Source of the DNA: Opitutales bacterium
Lineage (GTDB): Bacteria; Verrucomicrobiota; Verrucomicrobiia; Opitutales; UBA2987
Length of the DNA stretch: 35,307 bases
NCBI GenBank assembly: GCA_021772515.1
Contig: JAJFLU010000008.1
Coordinates: 1-35,307, forward strand
Direction of reading: 5' to 3'
Positions 1 to 8,991 of the stretch are shown here, one piece after another. Within the stretch, counting starts at the first letter, position 1; every line of letters begins with the position of its first letter. Below the pieces are notes generated by a model. It saw only the letters and a list, made by a program, of their open reading frames with translations. It searched no databases and was not told the origin of the DNA. A program made the translations under genes and the position numbers.

Positions 1-96
1 CTGGACTACCAAAGCCCGATCCAGTTCGAGGAAAAGATTTGCCCCCCTAGGGGGGCAACCGGAAAAGAAAACCCTTTACCCAAACAAGCAGCCTGA
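1..96 (+). CDS. IS3-family transposase (OrfB), C-terminal fragment
   Basis: An open frame enters from the window edge and stops with TGA at 94-96. It reads LDYQSPIQFEEKI and then a basic, Pro-rich tail. 'L-x-Y-x-S-P-x-x-(Y/F)-E' is the typical end of the DDE integrase domain in IS3-family OrfB (InsF-like) transposases. Only about 31 residues are visible. The terminal inverted repeat just downstream (132-154) supports the assignment. Whether the complete transposase is intact cannot be seen. Confidence 0.8.
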   Translation: MDYQSPIQFEEKICPPRGATGKENPLPKQAA

Positions 97-154
97 CACA
101 CTAACCAATAAACAACAAATATAAGAGAATCCCGTGTCCAACAAACCCAGTACA
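1..154 (+). mobile_element. Right end of an IS3-family (IS150-group) insertion sequence
   Basis: The window opens inside an insertion sequence. The reading frame at 1-96 is the end of an IS3-type transposase. About 60 bases later, the segment at 132-154, read on the minus strand, begins TGTACTGGGTTTGTTGGACA. This closely resembles the IS150-group terminal inverted repeat, which starts TGTACTG and continues to TTGTTGGAC, and it ends in the TG/CA dinucleotide expected of IS3 elements. The right boundary is therefore placed at 154. The left end and any target duplication lie outside the window. The element sits about 290 bases upstream of gltX. Confidence 0.82.
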
Positions 155-159
155 CCTCA

Positions 160-202
160 GGAGATGAAGAGGAAGAGGATGGGGAGATGAAGAGGGAGAG
201 GA
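160..202 (+). repeat. Purine-rich direct repeat between the IS end and gltX
   Basis: Two 20-base copies of GGAGATGAAGAGGAAGAGGA (160-179 and 183-202) differ at one position. They form a purine-only tract immediately after the IS end. The rest of the 155-444 gap holds one short frame starting with ATG at 187 and stopping at 414. It would encode 75 residues, basic at the N-terminus with one weakly hydrophobic stretch. I recognise no family in it and do not call it a gene. Confidence 0.55.
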
Positions 203-444
203 AGATGAAGACGAAGCGGGATGTTGTAAGGCTCTCTTTGCGTGGGGTGGTGAGCTTTACGGTTGCTTTTTTTGGGGAACTCTCCTTTTTCAAACTTTTA
301 AATTTCCGAATGTTTGATAAAACCATAGATTCCGCAGGTAAACGCAATTTTCATCCTGTTGTTGATGGTAATCGAGCGCTTATTAATGAATTATCCCTTT
401 CAGGCCGTGGTTGAGGAGTGGGGTTGAATTTTTCAAGATTAATT

Positions 445-1779
445 ATGAGTTCTTCCAATGTCAGAGTGCGTTTCGCGCCGAGCCCGACCGGGTTTTTTCA
501 TATCGGCGGGGCCCGCACGGCTTTGTTTAACTGGCTCTATGCCCGTCATACGGGTGGCACGTTCGTCCTCCGCATCGAGGATACCGACAGGGAACGCAAT
601 ACTCCCGAGGCACTTCAACTCCTGCTCGATGGGCTGAGGTGGCTCGGTCTGGACTGGGATGAGGGCCCGGAGGCGGACGGTGAATACGGCCCTTATTTTC
701 AGAGCGAGCGGGGTGGGCTTTACGATGAGTATTTGCAAAAACTTCGCGATAATGGCCGGGCCTATGACAAGGATGGCGCGGTGTATTTCAAGGTTTCGGG
801 CGAGCCGCAGGTCATTGAGGACGCCGTGAGGAGCAAGGTGGTGCGGACAGAGGAAAAGGATTTTGTCATTTTTCGCTCCAACGGCACGCCGGTTTATCAC
901 TTTGTGGTGGTCGTCGATGACATCACGATGGGGATCACGCATGTCATCCGGGGGGAGGACCATCTTTCCAATACGAGCAAGCACACGGAGCTTTTTAGCG
1001 CATTGGGGGCGCCCGTGCCGGTTTTTGCTCATTTGCCTCTTATTCTCAAAACCAATGGGCCGGGAAAAATGAGTAAGCGGGACCGTGGGGCCTTGGTCGA
1101 GGAATACGAGCAGCGGAATTTCCTGCCCGAGGCGGTCCGCAACTACCTTTGCCTGTTGGGGTGGAATCCCAAGGACAACACCGAAATTTTTTCATTGGAT
1201 GAAATGATCGAGCGATTCGACCTTCCAGGTATCAACAAGGACGCCGCGCGGTTCGATGACAAGAAACTCGCCCACATCAATGGCGCATACCTGCGCAGCC
1301 TTCCGCTGGATGATTTTGTCGAAAAGGGCAAACCGTTTTTGGAAAAGGCGGGATTGATCGATGAGAATACGGATCGGGATTACCTGCGGACGGTGCTGGA
1401 CTTGTGCCAGGAAAAACTGCGTTCGCTGGATGATTTGGCCGGTTATGTGGGTTATTTTTTCAACGACGAATATCCGATTGTGGAAAAAGCGCGGAGGAAA
1501 ATTTTCAAAAAAGGCGATCCGGTGGCCCGTTTAAAAGAGCTGGCAGTCGAATTGGCGAAATTGGAGGAATTTGAGGAGGAAATTCTCGAAAAAACCGTTC
1601 AGGGCCTTTCCGAAGCGAATGAGCTCTATACCGGTGACTACATCCATGCGGCTCGGTTGGCGGTGTCCGGAACCAACGCCGGGCCGAGTTTTTATGCGCT
1701 TTTGCGTGTTTTGGGCAGGGAACGGGTTTTGGGCCGCATCGAGAGATTTATTTCGGGCTGTCAGGACGCGGAAAATTGA
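445..1779 (+). CDS. gltX: Glutamyl-tRNA synthetase
   Basis: Class I aminoacyl-tRNA synthetase that charges tRNA-Glu with glutamate in the cytoplasm. From the ATG at 445 the protein has 444 residues and begins [16 protein letters not shown], the standard N-terminus. The HIGH-type signature is HIGG (residues 19-22, followed by ARTALFNWL). The second signature is GKMSKRDRG (KMSKR at 208-212). A GTG at 418 would add nine residues not typical of the family, so the ATG was chosen. The C-terminal anticodon-binding region is present and the length is slightly short for bacterial GluRS. The gene lies 39 bases upstream of glnS, so the two are probably cotranscribed. A GlnRS next door suggests this GluRS need not mischarge tRNA-Gln, but specificity cannot be read directly. 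Confidence 0.97.
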   Translation: MSSSNVRVRFAPSPTGFFHIGGARTALFNWLYARHTGGTFVLRIEDTDRERNTPEALQLLLDGLRWLGLDWDEGPEADGEYGPYFQSERGGLYDEYLQKLRDNGRAYDKDGAVYFKVSGEPQVIEDAVRSKVVRTEEKDFVIFRSNGTPVYHFVVVVDDITMGITHVIRGEDHLSNTSKHTELFSALGAPVPVFAHLPLILKTNGPGKMSKRDRGALVEEYEQRNFLPEAVRNYLCLLGWNPKDNTEIFSLDEMIERFDLPGINKDAARFDDKKLAHINGAYLRSLPLDDFVEKGKPFLEKAGLIDENTDRDYLRTVLDLCQEKLRSLDDLAGYVGYFFNDEYPIVEKARRKIFKKGDPVARLKELAVELAKLEEFEEEILEKTVQGLSEANELYTGDYIHAARLAVSGTNAGPSFYALLRVLGRERVLGRIERFISGCQDAEN

Positions 1780-1818
1780 TTTAAGCATCACTTTGAAAAG
1801 GAATTTTTTTTTAAATTT

Positions 1819-3528
1819 ATGAGCCAAACCGAACAGACTCCTCTCTCATCATCGCACTTTATTCGCCAAATTGTTGAGGAAGACCTTGAAACGAAGGTTT
1901 TGGGCGAGCGGCTGATCACGAGGTTTCCGCCGGAGCCTAACGGCTATTTGCATATTGGGCATGCCAAGTCGATTTGCCTGAATTTCGGACTGGCGAAGGA
2001 ATATGGGGGGGTCTGCCACCTTCGTTTCGACGATACCAACCCGATTAAAGAGGAAGCGGAATATGTGGAGTCGATTTTGGAGGATGTGCGGTGGTTGGGC
2101 TGGGATTGGGGCGAGCATCTCTACTACGCCTCGGATTATTTTGACACCCTTTTTGCTTACGCCGAAAAGCTGATTCAAGACGGCAAGGCGTATGTCTGCG
2201 ATTTGCGGCCGGAGGAAATTCGGGAATACCGGGGCACGCTCACTCAACCCGGTAAGGACAGTCCCTTTAAAAATCGTTCGCGGGAGGAAAATCTGGCGTT
2301 GTTTGGCGAGATGCGGGCGGGAAAAATCGAGGAGGGTGCGAGGGTATTGCGGGCGCGGATCGATATGGCGTCGCCGAATCTGAATTTGCGCGATCCGATC
2401 ATGTATCGGATTTTGAAAAAACCCCACCACAGGACCGGGGACAAGTGGTGCATTTATCCGATGTATGATTTTGCCCACGGCCAGTCGGATTCCATCGAGG
2501 GCATCACGCATTCGATTTGCACGCTGGAATTCGAGGATCACCGGCCGCTCTATGATTGGTATTTGGAAAACCTCGGCATCCATCACCCCAAACAGATCGA
2601 GTTTGCGCGTCTGAATCTCACCTATACCGTTATGAGCAAGCGGAAGTTACTGGAATTGGTGGAAAAGGAGCTGGTCAGCGGCTGGGATGACCCGCGAATG
2701 CCGACGCTATCGGGATTAAGGCGGCGGGGCTATACCCCGGAGGCGATTCGGGAATTTTGCGACCGCATCGGAGTGGCCAAGCGGAACAATATGATCGAGG
2801 TCTCGCTGCTGGAACATTGTCTGCGGGAGGACTTGAATAAGCGCGCGCCCCGGGTGATGGCGGTTTTGCGGCCTTTGCGGGTGGTTTTGATCAATTACCC
2901 GGAGGATACGGAGGAGGCGCTTGACGGGATCAACAACCCGGAGGATCCCTCAGCCGGAACGCGTAAGGTTCCGTTTTCGAGGGTGCTTTATATTGAGCGC
3001 GATGATTTTCTGGAGGAGGCTCCGAGGAAGTTTTTTCGGCTTGCTCCGGGGCGTGAAGTGCGACTGCGATATGGCTATTACATCACCTGTGTGGAGGTGG
3101 TTAAAGATGAGGAGAGCGGCGAGGTTTTGGAGCTGCGATGCACGTATGATCCGGCGACGCGGGGCGGGAATTCGCCGGATGGGCGGAAGGTGAAGGGGAC
3201 CATCCACTGGGTATCGGCAAAACATGCCCTTGAGGCGGAGGCGCGGCTTTATGATCGGCTTTTTATCTCGGAATTTCCGGAAAAATCCGCTGAGGACTCG
3301 AGTTTTATCGATAATCTTAATCCACAATCGGTTGAAACGGTTTCGTGCTTTGTCGAACCGAGTCTGGCGGAGGCTGAGGCCGGGAGCATTTTTCAGTTTG
3401 AGCGGTTGGGGTATTTCTGTGTCGATTCGGTTGATTCGGGGAAGGAGAAACTGGTTTTCAACCGGGCGGTTCCTCTTCGCGATTCGTGGAAGAAAATCGA
3501 AAAACAAGGCGGCGGCGGTAAAAAATGA
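1819..3528 (+). CDS. glnS: Glutaminyl-tRNA synthetase
   Basis: Class I synthetase that charges tRNA-Gln directly. The 569-residue protein carries [18 protein letters not shown] (HIGH at 45-48) and VMSKRKL (residues 271-277), the GlnRS form of the KMSKS loop. The two-part beta-barrel anticodon-binding domain follows, containing [20 protein letters not shown]. The length matches E. coli GlnS. The start ATG at 1819 follows an AT-rich leader, and an AAAAGGA stretch lies rather far upstream (about 1796-1802). Its stop overlaps the start of the next gene as ATGA, which suggests translational coupling. GlnRS is patchy outside Proteobacteria, so its presence means the direct route to Gln-tRNA-Gln is available here. 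Confidence 0.97.
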   Translation: MSQTEQTPLSSSHFIRQIVEEDLETKVLGERLITRFPPEPNGYLHIGHAKSICLNFGLAKEYGGVCHLRFDDTNPIKEEAEYVESILEDVRWLGWDWGEHLYYASDYFDTLFAYAEKLIQDGKAYVCDLRPEEIREYRGTLTQPGKDSPFKNRSREENLALFGEMRAGKIEEGARVLRARIDMASPNLNLRDPIMYRILKKPHHRTGDKWCIYPMYDFAHGQSDSIEGITHSICTLEFEDHRPLYDWYLENLGIHHPKQIEFARLNLTYTVMSKRKLLELVEKELVSGWDDPRMPTLSGLRRRGYTPEAIREFCDRIGVAKRNNMIEVSLLEHCLREDLNKRAPRVMAVLRPLRVVLINYPEDTEEALDGINNPEDPSAGTRKVPFSRVLYIERDDFLEEAPRKFFRLAPGREVRLRYGYYITCVEVVKDEESGEVLELRCTYDPATRGGNSPDGRKVKGTIHWVSAKHALEAEARLYDRLFISEFPEKSAEDSSFIDNLNPQSVETVSCFVEPSLAEAEAGSIFQFERLGYFCVDSVDSGKEKLVFNRAVPLRDSWKKIEKQGGGGKK

Positions 3529-4544
3529 TCGACCTGCATACACATTTGGGGGGCGCAGTTCCGGCCGCTGTGATGTGGGAAATTCTCTGCGACAGCGGGC
3601 TGCAGACGGAGTTTGAGTCTTTCGATGCCCTCCAGGATTTTCTGACCATCGATCCGGGTTCGATTACTAGTCTGGATGATTTTGTGGGGCGTTATTTTCA
3701 TGCCAGCGAGTTCATCCAATCCTCACCCCATGCGGCCAGCACGGCGGTTTACCATCTGGTGGCGAAGGCCTACCGCCGGACCCAACTGGAGGCTGTCGAG
3801 GTGCGTTACAATCCCGTCAAGCGACTCCGGCGGGGGCTGCATAATATCGACTCGATCGTCATGGCGACGATTCATGGCCTGCAACGGGCCTCGACGCACT
3901 ACCCGGTGCGGACGGGGATCATTTTTTCGCTGGGGCGCGAGCTTTCCATCGACAGCAACTGGGAGATTATCGATACGGCGGTGCGTTTTAAACGCCGGAG
4001 GCCGTTGATGGGCGCCCATGGGCTGGTGGGGATCGATCTGGCGGGGCCGGAATCGCTGCGGAATGAAGCGGATGCGGATTGGCTCAAGGAGGCGGTCAAG
4101 ATGGTGGAAAAGGTGCGCTCGGAAAACCTCGGGGTCACCTGGCATGTGGGCGAAACCAGCCATACGGGGCCGGAATTGATGACCAGGGCCATCGAGCATA
4201 TCCAGCCCGATCGGATTGGGCACGGTATCGAGCTTCGCAAAGCCACCGGTAAACAAAGGGAGCGCCTCTGCGAGCTATTGCGTGAAAACGAAATTAGCCT
4301 GGAAATTTGCCCTTCGGTGAATCTGGTCACAAAATCGATAGGCGATATTTCGGAAATCGCCGAACTGGTGCGTTTTTGCCACCGTGAGGAAATCCGCTAT
4401 ACGATCAACACCGATAATCCCTACCTGATCCACACCAACCTGCAAAGGGAATTCGAAATCGTAGCCCAAGCCCTCGGCCCCGACGCCAAACTATTAGAGC
4501 AAGCCCACCAAACGGCAAGAGAAGTGACCTTTCTCCAGCCCTAA
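3525..4544 (+). CDS. add: Adenosine deaminase family protein
   Basis: Amidohydrolase-superfamily enzyme, 339 residues, expected to deaminate adenosine or a related purine to the inosine-type product using one zinc. Visible metal and catalytic motifs are HTHLGG (metal ligands H5 and H7), TWHVGE (H207 and the catalytic-type E210), RIGHG (H233), EICPSVNL (260-267) and INTDNP (D297). The TDN form in place of TDD is also found in other bacterial adenosine deaminases. The ATG overlaps the glnS stop by four bases, placing it third in the gltX-glnS operon. Adenine deaminase or another purine-related substrate cannot be excluded from sequence alone. Confidence 0.88.
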   Translation: MIDLHTHLGGAVPAAVMWEILCDSGLQTEFESFDALQDFLTIDPGSITSLDDFVGRYFHASEFIQSSPHAASTAVYHLVAKAYRRTQLEAVEVRYNPVKRLRRGLHNIDSIVMATIHGLQRASTHYPVRTGIIFSLGRELSIDSNWEIIDTAVRFKRRRPLMGAHGLVGIDLAGPESLRNEADADWLKEAVKMVEKVRSENLGVTWHVGETSHTGPELMTRAIEHIQPDRIGHGIELRKATGKQRERLCELLRENEISLEICPSVNLVTKSIGDISEIAELVRFCHREEIRYTINTDNPYLIHTNLQREFEIVAQALGPDAKLLEQAHQTAREVTFLQP

Positions 4545-4677
4545 AGCGATACGGAAATTTGGGTGTTGGGTCTTTGAATATGCGAGCGCTTTTGAGCACT
4601 TGACATCCATTCATATCGTATTAGCCTCTATCGTTCCTCTCAAACAGTCAAAATATCAACAATCCCTTATTCGAGAA

Positions 4678-5676
4678 ATGTCTTCAACAAGAAGATTTCT
4701 CCAAATTATTAAGGAAAAAATGAGTTTCTTTTCCTTTTGGTTTGTTATGTTGTTTGGATTCTCGCCACCCGCTGTATATTCACAGGGAGAATCTGTGAAA
4801 CCAAAAATTATTTTGGCATTGGAATCAGATTATGTAGTTAAGGGAGAAGATAATAATTATATTATCTCTGTAGATACAAGAGGTCTTGTAAATACCAATG
4901 GCTCTCCAGTTCAAGGAATAGCTACAGTGACCTGGAAAACTAATATAGATGATAATTTTAATTATATAAGGGGGGGATTGCCTTCAAACAGCAAAGATTA
5001 TTTTATAGGGTTTGAAATGCTTGAAAATTTTGTTGGAAGTGCGATTGCTTTTGAAAGAGCGCTTTCTGGTGGTAAACTTGTTGCGCCGACGGAACAAGGA
5101 TTTATAGGTCCTAATCCAAATAACCCTGGAACGGGTGAAATGGGATTTCTTACTTTTAGAGTCGAACAGGCTGGAACATACACTTTGCCACTTACCATAA
5201 CAGATGTGGGTATAGATTCTAATAATTTTCTTCGATCTTATAATTCGGATGAAGGTAACGTTATAATTAATGTTCCAAATACTATAATAGTGTATGATTC
5301 TCACTTTGACGCCTTTAAAGCGCAGCTTCCAGCTGGACAGAATGGAAATTATGATGATCCTGATAACGATGAATTATACAATTTACAAGAATTTGCTTTT
5401 GGAACTAATCCTTTAGTAAAAAACGGTTTAGCAGATATTACTCTCTTAAATTATGATAATGGATTCTTGAAGTATGATTACCAAGCAAGAGTAGACGATC
5501 CTAATGTAACAACTTATGCTGTGTATTCTGGAAATGATTTGGAAAACTTTTCTAGAAATGGAGTAACAGAAACTATTCTATCAACCAACGGAAATATTGA
5601 AAAAAGACAGGCGAACGTTTTAATTGATCAAGAAAAAAGCGGCTATTTTAAATTGGTGGTTGAGATCATTCCTTAA
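4678..5676 (+). CDS. Secreted protein with Asp-rich calcium-binding-like C-terminal motif
   Basis: Function not recognised. From the ATG at 4678 the protein has 332 residues. A basic n-region (RR, KEK) is followed by a hydrophobic segment (FFSFWFVMLFGF) and a likely cleavage site near VYSQG, so it is probably exported. An ATG at 4720 with AAGGA just upstream is an alternative start. The middle is Asn/Gly/Thr-rich and beta-strand-like. Near the C-terminal third is NYDDPDNDELYNLQEFAFG followed by TNP, resembling the thrombospondin-type-3 or dockerin-like Asp-rich segments common near the C-termini of Verrucomicrobiota exported proteins. The DNA is clearly more AT-rich than the flanking operon and repeat region, which hints at separate ancestry. 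Confidence 0.7.
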   Translation: MSSTRRFLQIIKEKMSFFSFWFVMLFGFSPPAVYSQGESVKPKIILALESDYVVKGEDNNYIISVDTRGLVNTNGSPVQGIATVTWKTNIDDNFNYIRGGLPSNSKDYFIGFEMLENFVGSAIAFERALSGGKLVAPTEQGFIGPNPNNPGTGEMGFLTFRVEQAGTYTLPLTITDVGIDSNNFLRSYNSDEGNVIINVPNTIIVYDSHFDAFKAQLPAGQNGNYDDPDNDELYNLQEFAFGTNPLVKNGLADITLLNYDNGFLKYDYQARVDDPNVTTYAVYSGNDLENFSRNGVTETILSTNGNIEKRQANVLIDQEKSGYFKLVVEIIP

Positions 5677-5812
5677 CTATAAATGCCCCTAATCCGGCAC
5701 AGCGCTCGAAAAAAGTGTCAACGTGCGATATTCGAATATTTTAGATGGTTGATTAGAAACTGGTGGATTCAGCGTTTGTTGTAATTGTTTTACTTATGTT
5801 GGTAAATAAAGA

Positions 5813-5843
5813 GATATCTCACAAAGGCACGAAGAGCACGGAG
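5813..5843 (+). repeat. Decayed dispersed repeat (CACAAAGGCACGAAGAGCAC type)
   Basis: The sequence around CACAAAGGCACGAAGAGCAC begins the roughly 1.2 kb non-coding stretch between the secreted-protein gene and the ABC-F gene. I recall similar short elements as frequent in intergenic DNA of PVC-group genomes. Their function is unknown to me. A short open frame (5763-6035) runs through it but looks like translated repeat. Confidence 0.4.
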
Positions 5844-5852
5844 GGGGGAATG

Positions 5853-5940
5853 GCACACCTTCAGCGTGCGTTGTTATGGGAATTCTGTGGAATCCAGGGG
5901 TTTTACCCCTGGCTGGCGAATTGCACACCTTCAGTGTGCG
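5853..5940 (+). repeat. Three-hairpin structured repeat unit
   Basis: Two copies of an 18-base sequence, GCACACCTTCAGCGTGCG (5853-5870) and GCACACCTTCAGTGTGCG (5923-5940), lie exactly 70 bases apart and differ at one base. Each can fold on itself (GCACAC with GYGTGC, loop of about five). Between them is the perfect hairpin CCAGGGG-TTTTA-CCCCTGG (5894-5912). If transcribed, the unit would form three successive stem-loops. No U-tract follows, so it does not read as a classical terminator. Confidence 0.7.
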
Positions 5941-6060
5941 CGGATCTGAGGAGGAGGGAGATGCTGGAGGAGGATGCAGAATGCTTGATACGGGATGGGA
6001 GGGGGAGAAGGAGAATTTTCCGCGAAAAGGCGTAAGATTGGGATTTGGGTAGGTGGTCAG

Positions 6061-6346
6061 GATGCGGGATGCGGGATGTGATAGGAGGATGCTGGATTCG
6101 GGTGTCAGGATTTTGGGAGTTGGGATATTTGGGTTATTTGGGAACCGCTAATGAACACAGATTAACGCGAATGGGGAGAGGGAATTGATTTATTAGCGTT
6201 AATTCGCGTTCATTTGCGGTTTCAGTGTTGGGGATGGATGAGATGCAGGATGCAGGATGCAGGATGCGGGATTCTGAATGGGTATGGCGTAAATTTCGCA
6301 GATGAACGCTGATTAATTTTGAGATGCTGGATGCTGGATGTTGGAT
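6061..6346 (+). repeat. Heptamer tandem repeats (GGATGCN) in three clusters
   Basis: Imperfect tandem copies of a 7-base unit, GGATGCN, occur at about 6061-6080 (GATGCGGGATGCGGGATG), 6241-6270 (GATGCAGGATGCAGGATGC) and 6321-6346 (GATGCTGGATGCTGGATG). Single decayed copies lie around them. The unit is not a multiple of three and crosses stop codons, so it is not coding. The same heptamer recurs at 20827-20963. Nothing else is recognisable in this stretch apart from the inverted repeat at 6143-6221. Confidence 0.75.
6143..6221. repeat. Long imperfect inverted repeat
   Basis: Two 30-base arms at 6143-6172 and 6192-6221 are reverse complements at 25 of 30 positions and are separated by 19 bases. 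The left arm starts AACCGCTAATGAAC and the right arm ends GTTCATTTGCGGTT. The motif 'AATGAACxCxxATTAACGC' is echoed again at about 6299-6318 (CGCAGATGAACGCTGATTAA). The arms could form a long cruciform or RNA stem. No transposase is associated with it in the window. Confidence 0.75.
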
Positions 6347-6857
6347 GAATACCGATTGAATTTATACTTTTTGTGCGATTTGCGCCTTTTTTGCGGCTGT
6401 ATTTGGGTTAAAATTTAGATTTTTGGTGGGTTGGGACTGTTTTTTGTACTAATTATTATTAATTTTGGGTTTTTTAGCGAACGCAGCCAACGCAGCCAAC
6501 GCAGTCATTGTGGAGGGGTGTTTTTTTTGGTATAATTGGGGCATGAGCGATTTTTTTAATATTTTCGGAAAACATGGAAACCTTGGAGGCCACGGGAAAC
6601 TGGGAAATCCGGGAAATCCCCGGAAACACAGATTTCAGCACAGATTTGCGCAGATATTATATTTCGCGTCGGTTGTGTCTTTCGTGCGCAATGTACTTAG
6701 AGGCCGTCTTAAAATTGATGGAGGGGATGAGGGTGCGGGGAGTGATTATGCGCTTGGCGCGGGGTGGCGCGGTTCTGGTGGTTTTGGGTTTAAGTGGCGG
6801 TTGGGCGCTTTTGGCGTTTACCTTTCTGTTTTGATCCTTATTTTGGGCGGTTTTTCT

Positions 6858-8822
6858 ATGCTTACTTTAACAGCAGTTTCGAAGGCTTTCGGTGAGAGGG
6901 TCTTGTTTGATGAGGTGAAACTTCAGGTGAACCGGGAGGATCGGCTGGGTCTTGTGGGGCCCAATGGGGTCGGTAAGACGACGCTTTTTTCGTTGATTCT
7001 GGGGGAGGCGTCGCCGGATTCGGGGAAGGTGCTGCTGGAGCGGAATGTTTCGCTGGGGTATTTGCCGCAAGAAACCGCACCTGTGGGCGAGGACACGGTT
7101 CTGGAGATGGCGACGGCGGTCTCTCCTGAGATTGTGGAGCTTCAACGGCAGTTGAAGGCGGCGGAAGCGGCAGCGGATGCCGAGCACGAAATCGATCTGC
7201 ATGATGATGCCCATGCGCGTTTCGAGGAGTTGGGCGGGTATTTACTGGAGCCGAAGGCGAAGCGGATTCTGGGGGGGCTTGGTTTTCGGGTCGCAGATTT
7301 TGACCGCCCTGCCAAGGAGATGAGCGGGGGCTGGGTGATGCGGGCGTATCTGGCCCGTTTGCTGGTATCGGAGCCGGATTTATTGATGCTGGACGAGCCC
7401 ACCAACCACCTCGATCTGGAGGCATTGATCTGGTTTCAAAATTACCTGAAATACTACCCCGGCGCGATTTTGGTAATCTCGCATGATCGCGAGTTTCTGA
7501 ACTACTTGGTGAGCGGCATCGTGGAGATTCGGCAGAGTCGATTGATTCGCTACCGGGGAGATTACGGGGATTTTCTTTTGCAGCGGGAGGCGAATGAGGC
7601 GCAATTGCTGGCGGCTTACAAAAACCAGCAGCGCGAGATTGCGCATTTAATGTCGTTTGTGAACCGTTTTCGGGCCAAGGCGACCAAGGCGACGCAGGCT
7701 CAGAGCAAGTTGAAACAGATCGAGCGGATGGAGAAAATCGCGGCTCCGGTGAGTGATCAGCGGAAGATCAAGTTTCAGTTTCCACAGCCACGGCGGAGCG
7801 GGTTAAAGGTGGTCACGCTGGAGGGGATCGATCAGGCATACGGGGCGAATGTGGTGTATCGGGGGATGAATTTTAAGGCCGAACGGGGGCAGCGGATCGT
7901 TTTGGTTGGCCCGAATGGAGCGGGGAAGTCCACTTTAATCAAAATCCTGGCGGGGGCGCTGGAATTTCAGGGCGGGAGTCGGGAGTTGGGGCATAATGTA
8001 AAGGCGGGTTATTATTCGCAGTATCGAGTCGAGATGCTGCAAATGAATCGGACGGTGCTGGAGGAGGCGATGGACACGGAGCAGCGGATAACGGAGCAGT
8101 TTGCCCGGAGTGTGCTGGGGTCTTTTTTGTTTCAGGGAGATGATTCGTCGAAAAAGATCAGTGTGCTAAGCGGTGGTGAAAAGAGCCGATTGGCATTGGT
8201 CAATTTGTTGCTCGATCCACCAAATTTTCTGCTCATGGATGAGCCGACGACGCATTTGGATATTCCGAGTATCGATGCCTTGGTGACCGCTCTCAGCCAA
8301 TTCGAGGGCACGCTCATTTTCATTAGCCATGATGTTTATTTTATCAAGGCATTGGCCAATCTGGTCGTCCATGTAAATGCAGGTAAGTTGACGCCCTATG
8401 CAGGGGGTTATGATTATTATCTTGAGAAAACCGCCGCCACATCGGAGCGGGAGGCATTGACGGCCGGTGAGAAATCGAGCCCGTCGGGCGCCATCGTAAA
8501 GGTTGTCAAAAGGTCCAAGGCTCAAAACAAAGAGCGCAAACGGATCGAGGCGGAGGCGCGACAGGCTCGCTCGCGGGGGCGAAAAGAGCATCAGCAAAAG
8601 GCCCACGTTTTGGAGAAGGCTATTGAGAAGTTGGAGGCGCGGCAGTTGGAATTGACGGCGGAACTGGAAAACCCCGTTACCTATGACGAACCGGGGCGCG
8701 CCCAGGAGGTCAACCGGGAGTTGGGCGATGTGGTTCGGAGGTTGGGGAGCAAGACCACTGAGTGGGAGGCTGCGGTGGCGAAGTTAGCGGAAATCGATAA
8801 TAAAAGCAGAGTGGATGCGTGA
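6858..8822 (+). CDS. ABC-F family ATP-binding protein
   Basis: Soluble protein of 654 residues with two ABC ATPase domains and no membrane segments. ABC-F proteins act on the ribosome, for example in translation-factor or rescue roles. Domain 1 has Walker A GPNGVGKTT (34-42), signature MSGGW (155-159) and LDEPTNHLD (178-186). Domain 2 has GPNGAGKST (351-359), LSGGEKSRL (437-445) and MDEPTTHLD (460-468). A charged interdomain linker (about 240-300) and a C-terminal coiled coil (about 560-654) complete the Uup/YheS-like layout. The frame stays open upstream to 6465 through repeat-derived sequence, but homology starts at MLTLTAVSKAFGERVLF, so the ATG at 6858 was chosen. The exact subfamily is not determined. 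Confidence 0.93.
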   Translation: MLTLTAVSKAFGERVLFDEVKLQVNREDRLGLVGPNGVGKTTLFSLILGEASPDSGKVLLERNVSLGYLPQETAPVGEDTVLEMATAVSPEIVELQRQLKAAEAAADAEHEIDLHDDAHARFEELGGYLLEPKAKRILGGLGFRVADFDRPAKEMSGGWVMRAYLARLLVSEPDLLMLDEPTNHLDLEALIWFQNYLKYYPGAILVISHDREFLNYLVSGIVEIRQSRLIRYRGDYGDFLLQREANEAQLLAAYKNQQREIAHLMSFVNRFRAKATKATQAQSKLKQIERMEKIAAPVSDQRKIKFQFPQPRRSGLKVVTLEGIDQAYGANVVYRGMNFKAERGQRIVLVGPNGAGKSTLIKILAGALEFQGGSRELGHNVKAGYYSQYRVEMLQMNRTVLEEAMDTEQRITEQFARSVLGSFLFQGDDSSKKISVLSGGEKSRLALVNLLLDPPNFLLMDEPTTHLDIPSIDALVTALSQFEGTLIFISHDVYFIKALANLVVHVNAGKLTPYAGGYDYYLEKTAATSEREALTAGEKSSPSGAIVKVVKRSKAQNKERKRIEAEARQARSRGRKEHQQKAHVLEKAIEKLEARQLELTAELENPVTYDEPGRAQEVNRELGDVVRRLGSKTTEWEAAVAKLAEIDNKSRVDA

Positions 8823-8991
8823 AATTAGCCAGGAATTCCTGCTCTTGCTCATCCGTATCCTCTTTGTCTTCCTTGATTTTTGTGTAAGGTGTTGTTATTG
8901 AAAATATTGTGGAGGATGAGGAAGATTTTTTTTATGTCCTTAAGATCATGGCGTGAGATTTAGTTGCGGGTTAGCAAGGCGGCTGTGGGAT

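Noticed and set aside
6..347. 113-codon minus-strand frame at the left end
   Set aside because: It runs antisense across the IS transposase end and the IS terminal repeat, with a Ser run from the purine-rich tract. No homology pattern.
187..414. 75-codon frame upstream of gltX
   Set aside because: Starts inside the purine-rich direct repeat, lacks a ribosome-binding site and resembles no family. Kept only as a note in the repeat entry.
4600..4634. TTGACA (4600-4605) as a promoter for the secreted-protein gene
   Set aside because: The -35 hexamer is perfect, but at 16-18 bases downstream only poor -10 candidates (such as TAGCCT) are found.
5763..6035. 90-codon open frame in the repeat tract
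   Set aside because: It is made of the structured repeat and purine-rich low-complexity sequence, has no ribosome-binding site and no protein-like composition.
6574..6834. 86-codon frame with a hydrophobic C-terminus before the ABC-F gene
   Set aside because: Composed largely of GGGAAA-type repeats, no ribosome-binding site and no family; overlaps other open frames in the same tract.
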